From Chitinophaga sp. sic0106 (GTDB lineage: Bacteria > Bacteroidota > Bacteroidia > Chitinophagales > Chitinophagaceae), in contig NZ_JAHUWJ010000006.1 of assembly GCF_019219075.1 (NCBI RefSeq), positions 62,001 through 126,000 on the forward strand: a stretch of 64,000 nt of DNA, read 5' to 3'. The position numbers and the translations under genes were made by a program. This document shows, piece after piece, positions 55,008 through 64,000 of the stretch (the first letter of the stretch is position 1; every line of letters starts with the position of its first letter). Below the pieces are notes generated by a model, which was not told where the DNA came from, did no database searches, and saw only the letters and a program-made list of their open reading frames with translations.

Positions 55008-58000
55008 TCAGGGCTTTTGAAGTATTTCGTGAATGGAATTGTTGAACCCGTAGTTGAGCGAAATCGAAATGGGATGAACAGTCATCGAGGATACCACTGC
55101 CGGCAGGAAACGTGCGTAATTAGTAGTATCCAATTGATCCGGCTCAATAGCGCGCTGTTTAGCTGCTTCAAATGTTTCATGAACGATCTCCTGCAGGTCA
55201 CTCCATTTCCATGACCCGGTGTACACCGGTGGCATGGCCAGCAGCATCACCTGCGGAGGTTCTGCATTGGGTTTGTCGTAATGAAATGCGATGCCGGCAG
55301 TTTCCTTTTTTGCCGGTATCAATTCGGTCCATTCATCCAGCAGCAGCCCGCACTGTGGCTTTGATGCATCAAACGGGGCGGTGTAATGCGCGGTATATAA
55401 CAGTCTTTCACTCTCGATGTCGTATGTTTCCGGGTAAGGTAATGCCAGCCAATGGTCGGCATTTTTGTAAGGAAACTGCACCGGATGCAACGTTAGTTCT
55501 TTATTTACCAATGCCTCGGTAAGCATCACCGTGTTTTCCCAGTGGTGCATGTGTTCCCGCACGCGTGCAATGCCATACAGCCAATCATCCACCGGAAAAT
55601 CAGTGGTTGCCTGACTATGTGCCAGCAGTTCCGTTTGCGCGGCATAGCTGTTTGCCCATTCCTGTGCACTGGTATGGCCGGGTGTGAATTCCGGTACCAG
55701 CTTAAAATCTTCCTGGAACAACTGTTTAGCAGCTTCCAGCAGCAAGTCCACTTTCTTTTTGCTGTCAGGTAATGCAGCGGATGCTGTCAACAGATCGCCG
55801 GATTTAAGCAGGCGTTTTTTCAGGTCTGCGGAAAGCGCTAAAGCCTTTACTGATAAGTCTTCTACCGCATTGATAACAGCTGTTTCCACACTTACCACTT
55901 CAAACACCTCGGTATCGTAGGCAATCAGCGGCAGGGCAGCGGTGGTTTGCTGCAACAGGTCAAACACCTTATCGGTATTGATGTTGAGCAGGTCCTGGAA
56001 TACCTTCAGCTTATCCGTAAAGCTTTGCTTCACCGGAGCCAACTGTGTTTTATAAGTATCCGGATCTGGCGGGAGGGTTAGCGCAACGGTGGAAATCAGT
56101 ACCCTGGCCTGCTCCAGGAGATTGAATTTTTCGGTTGCGGTGGTAGTGAGCGGTAGTGCGTCATAGTCGGTCATCAGCTGGTCAAAGTCAGCGGATTTTT
56201 TGGTCCAGCGTGCTACCAGTTCATTTATTTTCGTGAGCAAGCTATTAAACAAGGTTTGCCTGGTTTCATAGATAAAGCCGATGCCTGTTTGTGGCAGCCC
56301 GGTAGCGCCGGCAACACGAAGAATCGCCGCGTAGTCTTTCATCAGCTGATCCATTTCACTAAGCTGCTGCTGGCGGTTGGCTACCATGTCCGACAACAGT
56401 GTATCCATATGCGTTATGAAATTTTTCAACGGAGTGTCCACCAGCGATTGCAGGGCGTTACGCCAGGTATGAATGCGTTGCGGGTTGAGCTGTTGCTTCC
56501 CTGGCTCAACAGGGCTGGTAGCGGCAGGAAGTAATACATCCGTTGCCGTTAGTGCCCTGGATTTTAGCAATAGGGTAGCTGCACTATTCAGCAGCGGCGC
56601 CAGCTCAAAGAAGGTGAAATGTCCGCTGAGGCCTTTCATGTAATTAATCTGTACGATCGTATCAGGCCTGATGCCAGGTTGTTGCATCACCAGCCCTGTG
56701 ATCCGGTCGTCCAGCTCCTTCATTTGTTGTTCACTGTCTAAATTAACGGTGTAAAGAATATCTATTGGCTGCAAGCCCAGATCGGCGGCAGTAATTTTCT
56801 TATCAACTTCTGCATTGTAGGATACCAGGCAAATAACTTTATCAGTGGCCGGTAAAATACCTTTTAGCCATTTGTTGATGGCCGGCTCGGCCTGGGCCCG
56901 TGGTGTGACTTCCAACGTTCCGTCCAGCCCCGCTTCCAGGTGAAGGCCTACGCGGTGAGTGAGGTTAATACCGCTGCGTGGTGTTTGTATCACATCCGGG
57001 ATAGGAGGGAAGTTGCCTTTTGCATACGTATCAAACGAGGCCGCGCCGCGCTCGTAGTTTCCCTGCACTACCTGGTGTACACTCTCAGACATGGCTACAT
57101 CGGCAATGGCATCATTGATATCGCGGATATTATTTATTTCCGCAGCCATAGCAGTGGCCTGTTGAGGCGTAGTAAACGCCGGCAGCCAGGTTTTACCAAA
57201 TGGATAAGTACTATGTCCTGTTTTTTTGATGTGGGTGATGAGTGATAAACCGTCCACCACGTTCCTTGCTTCGATGGCTTCTACCGCATCAATAGGTATA
57301 TCACTGCTTTCATCTACTTTAGTATCCTTGTTTTTATTGGCCACCAGCGGGAATGCTTTACGCAGCTGGTAGATGTAATAATCCAGCTCTACCCCCGGAT
57401 GACCGTCATGCAGTCCGCGTTCAAGGTAGTAGCCCAGCAATGCGCCTAACGATTGGCCACCACGTATGCCCTCAATCACCGACAATGCTTTACGAACCCG
57501 CTCCGAAGAAAGGTTGATCCGGAAGGAGTCAGGGTTCCCGTTGGCAATATAACCATTGCGCAGGATGGAAGCGGTAACGGCGTGGTTCACCGATGGTGCC
57601 AGGATGAAGCCGCCATTGGTATTATCTTTTACAATCGGTGTATGATCTTCTTTTACGAATATCTGTTGCAGTTCTTCTCCCTGCGGCACAAATGGTGTCA
57701 GTACTTTATTTTCAGACCTTACATTTTCCAGGTAGCCATAGGCTCCCAGATAAATCCCTTTGCCGGCTTGCTGCTGACCACGTACTTTAGCCAGCTGGTA
57801 GTTTACCAGGCCGTTTTTCCAGGCATCCAGGCGATAGCTGCAGCAGTCGATATGCTCGGTGAAGAGTCGTTCCAGGCGCGCCGTAGGCACATCTTTGAGC
57901 CATTCCAGTGCATCCAGTTGCTCGCCGAGATATTCGGTGGCCACATCCATTTTGATGAGCTTTGGAATATGATCTCCCAGCAGCCGGTTAGGGCTGCCCG

Positions 58001-60566
58001 TAATCTTTTCGGCAGGCTGATAGAGGAAGAGGTATTTGCTTTCCGACGCAGGTGCCTTTTGTTGTATGTTGATGAAGGGAGGTTCCTGTTGTAATATTTT
58101 CGCACGTTCCGGGGTGATGAGTGCTGACCGCAGGTACAGGAAGCGGCTCACTTCCACATAGCTCAGATCCAGTGCATGGTGCAGCACCAGGTACAGCAGT
58201 GATACCGGTATTTTATTATCCAGGAAACCCTGCTGTTTACGCAGTGTGTCGTGCGAGGTTTGAGCTGCCTGGATCAGCCAGTGAATATAGTTTTTGTTAT
58301 CGGCACCGGTTACATATTTCCGAATGGGTGCAGTTTCTGATAACGGCTGATCATCCACCACAGGTCCTTTCAGCTTGTTAGCCTGTTCCCAGAAAAATTT
58401 GTTGAGGATATCGGGTGTTACCCTGCCGTTATAGCCTAACTGCTTCAGCAACGTCATGCCCGTTTCGATATAGGCCCCTGCTAGCAGGGCGCCGATGATT
58501 TCTGAGAAAATGCCTTCCAGCTTAAAGCGGTTCATGAAATCTTCTTTGCTCTGGCCCTGTCGCTGGTAAAACTCCACCGTGCCTGCATTTTGTCCCAATA
58601 CATCGAGTAATACGCGGTGGGGGTCTTCTTTTGTTTTGCCTACGAAGGACACGGCGGGCAGCAACTTCAGAAAATCGGCATCTACCTTTTTTAATATTTC
58701 GTATAGGCGTAACAGATAGCTGTTGCCGGTATTGACCATCCCGGTTACATTGGTACCGGCAATGCCAGGTACCGGCGTATGCAAATCAAACCAGCCTATT
58801 TTGGAGAAGTTGGTAACTGGCAGAATGCCATAGGGCTGTTTGCCTACTTTGATGGCTGGTACAGTATTGCGGCCGGATACATGGCAGTTGAAGTAAGTAC
58901 GGGTAGCTTCTATGTCTTCATCGGTAAACACGCCGTGCATCATGGTTTCCATCATGTATCCCAGGGTAGCGGGCCACAGGGCGGTATTCATGAGGCGTGC
59001 TTCCATCTGGTCGGTATGATCGCTGTTGAGCATTTTTTGCAACGCATCCGGATTGATGCCAAGTGCTTCCGCCAACCATTGTCCATCCTTTTTTTCCAAT
59101 AGCTTAGGGGTGATATCAAAGAGATGATCTTTCTTTCTGTTGTCAAAGCTTTCGTCGGGATCGTCGATGTAGCGGTGGGCAGTACCTTCCTCCTCTGTAT
59201 TATTGGTGGGCGTGCCCTGCGGTAAAATGATACAACCTTTTTTGCTCACACGGTGGTGCTCCAGCAAGGTTTCCAGCAGTTCCTGCCCTTTGGTGGCACT
59301 GCCACTCATGCGGATACCCAGGGCGCTGATGCGACTAAAACCATGGGTCACCTGGTCCGCGGTAATATTAATCTTAAAACCTAATCCTATTTTAATGGCT
59401 GCTTCAAAATCGGACATCCACCGGATATCCTCGTGCAGGGTAAGGTCGCCATTACCGTTGCGGATGAATTGTTCCTCCGGTTTGGCGGATGGATCAGGGC
59501 CCACTATCAATGGCGAGGGGATAGGTTCTCCCAATACCTCAAAACCTACATTATTTTCCTGGTAACCCGTTACCACAAAGCGATCCGGCATCACATACAC
59601 TTTAGGGGCCTGCGACCACGATTGCTGTTTGGTGTTAACGTCCCCGCTGTTTTGCAGTTGCAGAAATACCACCTGTACATCCACCTCTTCCCGGGCAGTA
59701 TCTTCCGGCGGGAGTACGGTAATATTTCCAGGTTTATAGCTCGTTACATATTCGGTTGCTTTATCCGGGCCTACCACATCTACAAGATCATTAAAAGCAC
59801 TCTCCTGTTCCACCAGGTCGGTATATTTTATCCAAACCCTTTCCCAGTAGGTTTTTAGGGCATCCTGCGCGTTAGTGGTGGGCAGTGTGAACGCAGTGAT
59901 CACAAGGATAATATCGGTGGTATCAGTACGTACAGGCTTGCCCGTTAGGTCGGCCGGTTTATAGTTATCCAGTATGTAACCTGCCCTACCGGAACCATAG
60001 CCATCTACCATCACCCGCCAGGCCGCCCGCTCCATGCTCTCCAGGCCACCGGCTTCCCAGTACTTGGCCCAATAGTACGCAGCGTTTTTTACCTCTGCTT
60101 CAGATAACGTCTCCTCAAAAGTATCAATCATGAAATCATCCGGGAAGATGCGGACCCACAGCTGATCTGTCAGCACCTGGCGCTCATTCATTACTTTCTT
60201 GAAACGGGTTTCTATCCGCACCGGCATTAACAGGAACGGATAAACGTCGTTTAGCTTGGTTATTCCCTGACGGGGATCAGTAAATACACTGAATTTTTTG
60301 TACAGGTCTTTTTCTTTCAACTTACGGCTGTTGAGCTCTTCCTGCAGCTGACCGAGATTGTTTTTCAGTGCTTTCTCCTGGTTCTCCAGTGCATGTAGCC
60401 GCGCCTGCTGCGTTTGGTCGTTCCCGTTATAAGACCTCAACAGGTTTTGTTTTTCGGCTGCAATACGTTTGAGCTGTTCACCTGCGTCCAGGAAAGACTG
60501 ATGGGCAGCGGACTGGCTGCTGCGGGCGTCATCCAGTTCTTGTCTTAAGCTATCAAATTCTGCCAT
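55008..60566 (-). CDS. 1852-residue protein, second of the large-protein operon, function unknown
   Basis: Very large, cytoplasmic by sequence (no signal peptide). Residues 1-95 form a coiled coil rich in Gln, Glu, Leu. It is followed by LMPVRIETRFKKV, LWVRIFPDDFMIDTFEETLS and AAWRVMVDGYGSG, then QPYGILPVTNFSKIGWFDL about residue 590, signatures I recall in unassigned large bacterial proteins. A second helical Lys/Leu/Gln-rich stretch occupies roughly 1350-1600. No catalytic motif recognised. Sits between the 1116- and 619-residue genes with gaps of 11 and 1 base, so all three are one operon and probably one assembly. Confidence 0.75.
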   Translation of the reverse strand: MAEFDSLRQELDDARSSQSAAHQSFLDAGEQLKRIAAEKQNLLRSYNGNDQTQQARLHALENQEKALKNNLGQLQEELNSRKLKEKDLYKKFSVFTDPRQGITKLNDVYPFLLMPVRIETRFKKVMNERQVLTDQLWVRIFPDDFMIDTFEETLSEAEVKNAAYYWAKYWEAGGLESMERAAWRVMVDGYGSGRAGYILDNYKPADLTGKPVRTDTTDIILVITAFTLPTTNAQDALKTYWERVWIKYTDLVEQESAFNDLVDVVGPDKATEYVTSYKPGNITVLPPEDTAREEVDVQVVFLQLQNSGDVNTKQQSWSQAPKVYVMPDRFVVTGYQENNVGFEVLGEPIPSPLIVGPDPSAKPEEQFIRNGNGDLTLHEDIRWMSDFEAAIKIGLGFKINITADQVTHGFSRISALGIRMSGSATKGQELLETLLEHHRVSKKGCIILPQGTPTNNTEEEGTAHRYIDDPDESFDNRKKDHLFDITPKLLEKKDGQWLAEALGINPDALQKMLNSDHTDQMEARLMNTALWPATLGYMMETMMHGVFTDEDIEATRTYFNCHVSGRNTVPAIKVGKQPYGILPVTNFSKIGWFDLHTPVPGIAGTNVTGMVNTGNSYLLRLYEILKKVDADFLKLLPAVSFVGKTKEDPHRVLLDVLGQNAGTVEFYQRQGQSKEDFMNRFKLEGIFSEIIGALLAGAYIETGMTLLKQLGYNGRVTPDILNKFFWEQANKLKGPVVDDQPLSETAPIRKYVTGADNKNYIHWLIQAAQTSHDTLRKQQGFLDNKIPVSLLYLVLHHALDLSYVEVSRFLYLRSALITPERAKILQQEPPFINIQQKAPASESKYLFLYQPAEKITGSPNRLLGDHIPKLIKMDVATEYLGEQLDALEWLKDVPTARLERLFTEHIDCCSYRLDAWKNGLVNYQLAKVRGQQQAGKGIYLGAYGYLENVRSENKVLTPFVPQGEELQQIFVKEDHTPIVKDNTNGGFILAPSVNHAVTASILRNGYIANGNPDSFRINLSSERVRKALSVIEGIRGGQSLGALLGYYLERGLHDGHPGVELDYYIYQLRKAFPLVANKNKDTKVDESSDIPIDAVEAIEARNVVDGLSLITHIKKTGHSTYPFGKTWLPAFTTPQQATAMAAEINNIRDINDAIADVAMSESVHQVVQGNYERGAASFDTYAKGNFPPIPDVIQTPRSGINLTHRVGLHLEAGLDGTLEVTPRAQAEPAINKWLKGILPATDKVICLVSYNAEVDKKITAADLGLQPIDILYTVNLDSEQQMKELDDRITGLVMQQPGIRPDTIVQINYMKGLSGHFTFFELAPLLNSAATLLLKSRALTATDVLLPAATSPVEPGKQQLNPQRIHTWRNALQSLVDTPLKNFITHMDTLLSDMVANRQQQLSEMDQLMKDYAAILRVAGATGLPQTGIGFIYETRQTLFNSLLTKINELVARWTKKSADFDQLMTDYDALPLTTTATEKFNLLEQARVLISTVALTLPPDPDTYKTQLAPVKQSFTDKLKVFQDLLNINTDKVFDLLQQTTAALPLIAYDTEVFEVVSVETAVINAVEDLSVKALALSADLKKRLLKSGDLLTASAALPDSKKKVDLLLEAAKQLFQEDFKLVPEFTPGHTSAQEWANSYAAQTELLAHSQATTDFPVDDWLYGIARVREHMHHWENTVMLTEALVNKELTLHPVQFPYKNADHWLALPYPETYDIESERLLYTAHYTAPFDASKPQCGLLLDEWTELIPAKKETAGIAFHYDKPNAEPPQVMLLAMPPVYTGSWKWSDLQEIVHETFEAAKQRAIEPDQLDTTNYARFLPAVVSSMTVHPISISLNYGFNNSIHEILQKP

Positions 60567-60577
60567 GATTTTTTCTT

Positions 60578-63500
60578 TTACGCGGATGTTTTAGGTAACA
60601 TTTCAGACGCATGTACTGCCACCAGCACCGGCACCTGGTATAGGACGTAGGCCACTTCTGCGGCGCTCATTTCTGTATTCCAGTTCACGTTGATGTCATC
60701 GTTATACTGCTCCATTTTTTCGCCTTCGCTGGCAGCCTCTGGTGCAGTAAGTGCCAGACTCTTATTAATCTGTATCATTTCGCCGCCTTTGGCGCCTGGC
60801 AGTAAACTTTCCCATCCCAGGTCGTTCCATACATTCGGGGTTTTGTCTGTGTCGATATCCAATCCAAAGCGGCATTCACCCGGCCTTTCCTTGATGCAGA
60901 AAAACCAGCCGGCATTGTTGATGTCTTCCGGCTTGGTGCCATCGCTGCCTTTAGCCACGGCTGCCGTAAGGTCGAATCCGAAGAAATGGATATCGGGAGA
61001 TACTTTTGCTTCGTACAAGGGTGTTTTCACTTTGCTCAACGGCGGTTTATCTTCTTCTGATGGCGATAACGGCACCAATATCCTTTCTACTTTATTATTA
61101 ATCGTACCATCCTCATTCAGCTGCCACTGCGCTTTCTGGGCATAGATAACGGCGTTGGGATATTTTTTCAGCAATTCTCCACGAATCACCAGTACCAGGT
61201 CTTCTTCCTGGGGGCCATTGGCCTCGCGGTTGTCGTGGGTACCTATTTTAGAGTTGCGTGACCACATATGCAGTGGTGGTATATCCCGCAGTTTTTCCTT
61301 CAGTTGCTCGCTGTTCAGTGCGTCGTCCACATTCAGGAAAGTACTCACATCCCAGAACTGACGGAAGCTGCTCGCCCGGTTATCCGTAGGATATTCGCGC
61401 CATACAAGCTCGCGCACAAACTCATGGTTCACGCCCACCATATAGGCTTCTATAAACGGCTGGTTGGTTTCCAGCAGGGATATGGTATTTTGGGAGATGA
61501 GATTGATGTTGGGCAAAAAGAGCTCGGAAGATATATCCGTCAGCGGTTTGTACATAGGTACATCGATGACAGGATAGGCCATTACTTCATCAAACAGCTC
61601 TACCATGCGGATGCGGATTCGTTCAGGAATACTGATGCCGCTGAAGATCAGCGCCGGAATAGTAATTTCGGGATCAATGGCTTTGAATATGGTATCCGCC
61701 AGCACGGGCAGGTCCAGCTTAGGCCTGGTGGGGATTTTACCTGCTTCCACGTTGCCCTGCATGAGGATGGCGGCGTCTATCATCGCTTCCTTGTAACTGC
61801 CGGCTTCTGCACTATCTGTAGTACCGGGGGTGAATACGGTATTATCGCCCGGCAGCGTTACTTCAAAATCAGGTTGTTTGGGCATGTCTTCCACGGATTC
61901 CGGTGTCTGGTTTTCCGGTCGAATGGAATCAGCGCCGGCTTTACCTTCTTCCCATTTGCTGGCTAAAATCCAAAATAAGATCAAGGCCACAATACCAATA
62001 CCGGCGAGGGTGGTGATAACGGGAGCAAATCCGCTAAACAGCATGATCAGCAGTAAAATCAGTATCAGCACGATCACGCCTATACGCCATTTTTTACATT
62101 TCTTCAGGATGCTCACCAGCCATGGTGGGAGCTTGGTGGCGGGTTGCACGGCATCGGCCAGTTGTGAAGGGCCAGGCAATGCCGGCGGATCAATTTTGGG
62201 TGTTACCAGCGGCACGTCCCCGCTGTTTACCCGCGTGAGCAGGTTATCACCGTTGGCGGTCACACTGAAGGGATGCAGTTGCATCACCCGGCCGCCAGGG
62301 CGTAGTATTTTTCGTATGGTCGTTGCTGTTAGTGATCGTGATAATACGCTTTTGTCGACCTGGTGGTAGGCAGTCACATTATTAGCGAGTACACGTTTTT
62401 GCAGGGGGGCGGTAAACTGCAATGCCTTATCCGGTCTGTTGTTGATGAGCGTAGCAATATGTTGCTCATACCAGCTGTATGAGGTCTTTTGGGCGAACCG
62501 TCCGAAACGCAGGCGGCGGTTGGCTTCCAGGATATCGCCTACCTGTTGCCAGGCGGCGCTCATATAGTCTTCCTGCCTGGTCTGTATCACCTTGGTGCCA
62601 AAGCCGGCGGCCACACGCCAGCGCGGGTCCAGGTTCAGCTGGTGAATCCAGTTCTGATTTTGCGGGGCATTGCTGCCATCCGGTTTATACAGCAGGCGAT
62701 CGGTGAGTGCATGCCAGCGGCCGTATAAAGGTGCTGTAATCAGCGGGTCCACATCGTCTTGTACGTTTTCCAGCGTGGTGTTGCCGTTAGCGTCCTTGGA
62801 GGTATTTTTCGTATAGTCGTCCGCGAGATTGATGAACTGGGCCAGGTCATGCTGAAAAGCATGGGGATAACCGGGATGGTCCCAGTTGTTGTATTTCAAA
62901 ACCTCGGCTTTGTCTGCCGGCAGCATGGTGCTGAAGGGCACCTGCAAGGCGCCACCCAGGCGCAATATGCCGCCCAGCCCAGGAATGCCATGGATATTAC
63001 TGCCCGGTACCTGGGTATCCATATCCCGGCGGCCTACGCGGTTATCTACCGGATTAGGCTTTAATAATCGCACAAGGTATTCGAAATCACCTTTACTGCC
63101 GGTGCGGAAATGCCAGCGGTAGTAGTAGGGAAAGCTGGCGGTTTCCGGGCGGCCGCTGTAGTCGGCCCAGGCCGACATCGTAGCATAAATGGCAGCCGGT
63201 ATGCTGTCCTCTTTCATGTCCGCCCCGAGCCCCGCCAGGCGGCCGGTTTCGAAGGTGGGGATGATAAACGCATGATAGGCTGTATTCTCTTTTAACTTAA
63301 TCGGACATAACAGGCGTGCATTGGCATGATCCGGATCACTTTTTAGTACGCTGTTCAGCTTATTTACCACCGCGGTACGGTCCACTGGCTGTGATACAAT
63401 CCTGTCCAGCATACTTTCGTTTACATGCACGTGCGCCCACGCCCACAGCTGATCTGCCGGTGGGAATTTCTCTGCGGCTTTATCCACGGAGATATAGGGG

Positions 63501-63928
63501 AGTGGCTTATCCTTGATATTGGTAGCTTCTTTAAAAGCCCCTTCTTCCAGCACTACCAGCGTGATCCAGGGCCTGAGGCGGTCTTTGTTGTCGGGTGCCG
63601 CCGGCGTATACCGCCAGGGGAAATCTTCGTCGTAAAAGTCAACGTAGGGAAGGTAGTTCGGCTCAAAATTAGTAATCCAGTTATGCGGATCTGTTTTAAT
63701 GATGGCCCTGGCTTCAATGCCAATAATATCTCCCGGGCCATACAACTGAATGTTTTTGGTAACCGGTTCCGTGAGCACGCCGCCGTCGGGCTTATTACCT
63801 TCTACTTTCAGTTTAATAGCGATGGTAGCACGCATGCGCACACTGTTGTCCTTGTCGGCGCTACTGATTTTGTTGGCCACGCCGGAGCGCATCCATGGCA
63901 GGAAAGTATATGTGGCTATATTACTCAT
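60578..63928 (-). CDS. 1116-residue protein with central membrane segment, first complete gene of the large-protein operon
   Basis: No signal peptide. N-terminal part (1-600) includes YLPYVDFYDEDFPWRYTPA, LRPWITLVVLEEGAFKEA and WAWAHVHVNE. Residues about 612-655 contain two hydrophobic stretches (IGVIVLILILLLIMLFSGF and ITTLAGIGIVALILFWIL), so the protein is probably anchored in the inner membrane. The C-terminal part (660-1116) is again soluble. Function not recognised; the FPWRYTPA signature I recall beside the RQWQ-type proteins. Its ATG overlaps the stop of the preceding gene as ATGA. Confidence 0.75.
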   Translation of the reverse strand: MSNIATYTFLPWMRSGVANKISSADKDNSVRMRATIAIKLKVEGNKPDGGVLTEPVTKNIQLYGPGDIIGIEARAIIKTDPHNWITNFEPNYLPYVDFYDEDFPWRYTPAAPDNKDRLRPWITLVVLEEGAFKEATNIKDKPLPYISVDKAAEKFPPADQLWAWAHVHVNESMLDRIVSQPVDRTAVVNKLNSVLKSDPDHANARLLCPIKLKENTAYHAFIIPTFETGRLAGLGADMKEDSIPAAIYATMSAWADYSGRPETASFPYYYRWHFRTGSKGDFEYLVRLLKPNPVDNRVGRRDMDTQVPGSNIHGIPGLGGILRLGGALQVPFSTMLPADKAEVLKYNNWDHPGYPHAFQHDLAQFINLADDYTKNTSKDANGNTTLENVQDDVDPLITAPLYGRWHALTDRLLYKPDGSNAPQNQNWIHQLNLDPRWRVAAGFGTKVIQTRQEDYMSAAWQQVGDILEANRRLRFGRFAQKTSYSWYEQHIATLINNRPDKALQFTAPLQKRVLANNVTAYHQVDKSVLSRSLTATTIRKILRPGGRVMQLHPFSVTANGDNLLTRVNSGDVPLVTPKIDPPALPGPSQLADAVQPATKLPPWLVSILKKCKKWRIGVIVLILILLLIMLFSGFAPVITTLAGIGIVALILFWILASKWEEGKAGADSIRPENQTPESVEDMPKQPDFEVTLPGDNTVFTPGTTDSAEAGSYKEAMIDAAILMQGNVEAGKIPTRPKLDLPVLADTIFKAIDPEITIPALIFSGISIPERIRIRMVELFDEVMAYPVIDVPMYKPLTDISSELFLPNINLISQNTISLLETNQPFIEAYMVGVNHEFVRELVWREYPTDNRASSFRQFWDVSTFLNVDDALNSEQLKEKLRDIPPLHMWSRNSKIGTHDNREANGPQEEDLVLVIRGELLKKYPNAVIYAQKAQWQLNEDGTINNKVERILVPLSPSEEDKPPLSKVKTPLYEAKVSPDIHFFGFDLTAAVAKGSDGTKPEDINNAGWFFCIKERPGECRFGLDIDTDKTPNVWNDLGWESLLPGAKGGEMIQINKSLALTAPEAASEGEKMEQYNDDINVNWNTEMSAAEVAYVLYQVPVLVAVHASEMLPKTSA

Positions 63929-64000
63929 GCGGCAGTATTTATTTCGTGCTGGGGAATAACGTGAATGGCATCTTTCAGATTAGGGTTGCCGGCCACCTGT
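63925..64000 (-). CDS. 3' end of the next large-operon gene (5' part outside window)
   Basis: The minus-strand frame enters from the right edge, codes for 24 residues ending PNLKDAIHVIPQHEINTAA, and stops at TGA 63925-63927, overlapping the 1116-residue gene's ATG as ATGA. It shows that the operon continues upstream. Nothing can be said of its function. Confidence 0.7.
   Translation of the reverse strand, partial: QVAGNPNLKDAIHVIPQHEINTAA

Noticed and set aside
57453..58094. 213-residue plus-strand frame in the 1852-residue gene
   Set aside because: Opposite-strand shadow of a well-supported long gene.
61268..61966. 232-residue plus-strand frame in the 1116-residue gene
   Set aside because: Opposite-strand shadow; composition unlike a real protein.
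1..64000. CRISPR array, prophage, intact insertion sequence or replication origin
   Set aside because: No regularly spaced repeats, phage genes, intact transposase gene or origin features were seen.

Overview
The window looks like a chromosomal segment of a Bacteroidota bacterium of the Chitinophagaceae, most like Chitinophaga. The reasons are two SusC/SusD cassettes driven by ECF sigma/FecR pairs, lipoproteins with short lipoboxes, 7TMR-DISM signalling, promoters of the Bacteroidota type (TTTG-N19-TAnnTTTG), and A-rich rather than Shine-Dalgarno leaders. No phage, complete insertion sequence or CRISPR array was seen. The placement rests on reading the sequence, not on a database search.

Layout. 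1-7.5 kb: 3' part of a GH29 alpha-L-fucosidase, trmN6, an Asp/Asn beta-hydroxylase-like gene, a translationally coupled pair of unknown function, and several exported or metabolic genes, then a tRNA-Leu(CAA) with a clear promoter and terminator. 8-18.4 kb: a polysaccharide utilisation locus, ECF sigma - FecR - SusC - SusD - SusE - GH76 - GH76, probably for alpha-1,6-mannan. 18.5-25.5 kb: a convergent SusD - SusC - FecR - ECF cassette with no enzyme. 25.5-26.9 kb: an AbiEii-type nucleotidyltransferase with its small partner, beside an apparent AraC-regulator remnant. 27.1-29 kb: a bestrophin-like channel and an SdhC-like cytochrome b without SdhA or SdhB. 29.1-35 kb: an exported ankyrin-repeat protein overlapping an exported 936-residue protein with a Cys/His amidase-like C-terminus.

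36.8-43 kb is an apparent RiPP (modified peptide) locus: a TonB-receptor-like outer-membrane barrel, a 60-residue double-glycine precursor ending in a Cys-x-Cys-x-Cys tail, a radical SAM/SPASM enzyme, and a C39-peptidase ABC exporter. A strong hairpin separates the precursor from the enzymes, so precursor mRNA may be favoured. 43-45.2 kb carries two overlapping exported proteins on the other strand.

45.6-50.3 kb: a GH30 lipoprotein with a C-terminal fascin-like beta-trefoil, an outer-membrane barrel protein, and a membrane receptor (7TMR-DISM) whose C-terminus is an IS1595-type transposase zinc ribbon plus helix-turn-helix. GH76 together with GH30 suggests use of fungal cell-wall mannan and beta-1,6-glucan. 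50.4-64 kb, all on the minus strand: an exported barrel protein, a metzincin lipoprotein, and a tight operon of very large proteins (1116, 1852 and 619 residues) that continues beyond the window. I recognise recurring sequence signatures in these large proteins but no assigned function.

The best candidates for undescribed biology are the RiPP locus (36.8-43 kb), the large-protein operon (53.1-64 kb) and the receptor-transposase fusion (48.4-50.3 kb).
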